Source of the DNA: an uncultured beta proteobacterium
GTDB taxonomy: Bacteria > Pseudomonadota > Gammaproteobacteria > Burkholderiales > SG8-41
NCBI GenBank assembly: GCA_903933915.1
Contig: CAIZLW010000055.1
Span: 1-34,027 of the forward strand
Direction of reading: 5' to 3'
Length of the DNA stretch: 34,027 nt
The translations under genes and the position numbers were made by a program. The notes beneath the pieces are model-generated. The model was not told the DNA's origin. It was given only the letters and a program-made list of their open reading frames with translations, and did no database searches. The stretch's first letter is position 1, and each line of letters starts with the position of its first letter. Of this stretch, positions 33,463 to 34,027 are shown piece after piece.

Positions 33463-33537
33463 GCGTTTGTCCGCGAGCGCGGTTTTGGCCTGATTGGCCG
33501 GGCATCGGCTTGCGAGTTTGCCGAAACTAATTACAAA

Positions 33538-33555
33538 TAATGATGGAAATCATTA
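33538..33555. promoter_or_regulatory. Fur/Mur-like palindrome
   Basis: TAATGATGGAAATCATTA has perfect 7-base arms around GGAA, and the symmetry continues outward after one mismatch. The AT-rich TAATGAT/ATCATTA arms resemble Fur-family metal-regulator boxes, though the centre spacing differs from the usual consensus. It lies upstream of both riboswitch leaders. Confidence 0.35.
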
Positions 33556-33870
33556 CTTATCGGAGCCCGTTGATTCTTGCGAGACGGGCGAATTTTGTGG
33601 TTTGAGGTGCGCAAGTGTTTTGAATGCCAATGACCTATAGCCGTTGAAACCTGTCAGCGTGGACAGGGCGGCTGGGAAGTGGCAGATCGGTAATTAATAT
33701 TTCGTTTGTTAATGAACATCATCAGTGCGAGAGCTTTAAATTTTTTTATGTAATGCTATTGATTGTAAATCATCATTTCCTATCTGCTGTGTTGAATGTT
33801 GATAATGCGACCGTGAATTGTTTTTGATGAATGTGAACCGTCGGTGCAATTAACGGCGGATCACGAAGGT

Positions 33871-33994
33871 GACCGGGGGAGTAGCTTCAGCGGCGCAACA
33901 GTTTTTATTGCCGCGCGCGATGATGCCGTCAATACGGGAAAGCGTTTTTCCCCGGTACATCGGCAGCCTCAGGGCTGCAAGCGAGACCGGGTTG
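33871..33994 (+). promoter_or_regulatory. yybP-ykoY-type (manganese) riboswitch aptamer leading out of the right edge
   Basis: GGGGAGTAGC is at 33876-33885 and GCAAGCGAGACCGG near 33977-33990. CCGG (33873-33876) can pair with CCGG (33987-33990) as a short P1. The loop partner GCCGTCAATAC is at 33925-33935. Internal hairpins include GCGGC/GCCGC, GGGAAA/TTTCCC and GCAGCC/GGGCTGC. The controlled gene lies beyond base 34027. In this class it is often a manganese exporter (MntP, TerC or UPF0016/TMEM165 type). Confidence 0.75.
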
Positions 33995-34027
33995 TGAGGG
34001 CGTAACAATGCGCTACGCAATTTGATC

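Larger units (their letters stand above)
33403..33870. other. Gene-free interval between two opposed riboswitches
   Basis: No convincing protein gene is present on either strand. The right half is clearly AT-richer than the rest of the window. It contains a minus-strand promoter (33434-33462), a TAATGAT-N4-ATCATTA palindrome (33538-33555), and a plus-strand GATAAT (33801-33806) that might be a -10 box for the rightward leader, without a good -35. Confidence 0.5.

Noticed and set aside
33269..33505. Minus-strand open frame of 78 codons upstream of the LysR gene
   Set aside because: It coincides with the promoter and the yybP-ykoY aptamer on the same strand, has no Shine-Dalgarno, and its composition follows the structured RNA.
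1..34027. Looked for CRISPR arrays, insertion sequence ends, integrases, phage genes, toxin-antitoxin pairs and tRNA genes
   Set aside because: No regularly spaced direct repeats, transposase or integrase motifs, or cloverleaf-like sequences were seen by eye; a tRNAscan or ISfinder search would be the decisive test.

Overview
The window looks like chromosomal DNA from a GC-rich betaproteobacterium, probably Burkholderiales-like. The grounds are the high GC content, two Bug-type (tripartite tricarboxylate transporter family) solute-binding proteins, an ADP-forming acyl-CoA synthetase, an EtfBA/acyl-CoA dehydrogenase set, and an lplT/alr/radA neighbourhood. The assignment rests on gene content; no rRNA or other marker gene is present. 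I see no tRNA, rRNA, insertion sequence, phage gene or CRISPR array.

Layout. (1) 1-5537: the 5' part of lplT on the minus strand, divergent from a plus-strand run of LysR regulator, small unknown protein, alr, kynurenine-formamidase-like alpha/beta hydrolase and radA. (2) 5763-12506: a carboxylate/acyl-CoA catabolic cluster. It holds an acyl-CoA dehydrogenase lacking the usual catalytic Glu, two orphan Bug proteins flanking an ADP-forming acyl-CoA synthetase, and a MmgE/PrpD protein. (3) 12702-16252: etfB-etfA, a strong terminator, then a ~600-residue acyl-CoA dehydrogenase. (4) 16258-25206: the most unusual part. Six paralogous exported proteins each combine a signal peptide, a YVPTP motif, a class I SAM-methyltransferase Rossmann domain and a C-terminal beta-rich domain. 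Five lie in one overlapping operon that ends in an APC-family permease. The sixth stands apart, separated by an opposite-strand membrane protein with a spermidine-synthase-like domain. (5) 25269-27241: htpG behind a near-consensus sigma-32 promoter. (6) 27267-33155, all minus strand: MliC/COG3650-like lipoprotein, PanE/ApbA-like dehydrogenase, exported histidine phosphatase, Vgb-like beta-propeller protein, FAH-family hydrolase and a LysR regulator. (7) 33156-34027: gene-free on both strands but rich in RNA signals. There are two oppositely oriented yybP-ykoY-type (manganese) riboswitch candidates, one in the leader of the LysR gene and one leading out of the right edge.

How the parts may work together. 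Region 2-3 reads as import, CoA activation and flavin-linked oxidation of an unidentified carboxylic acid, with electrons passing to EtfAB. Region 4 may be a cell-envelope modification system. The sequence does not reveal its substrate, or how S-adenosylmethionine would reach exported enzymes. The LysR/FAH end may be under manganese-responsive control, which would be an unexpected wiring for this riboswitch class.
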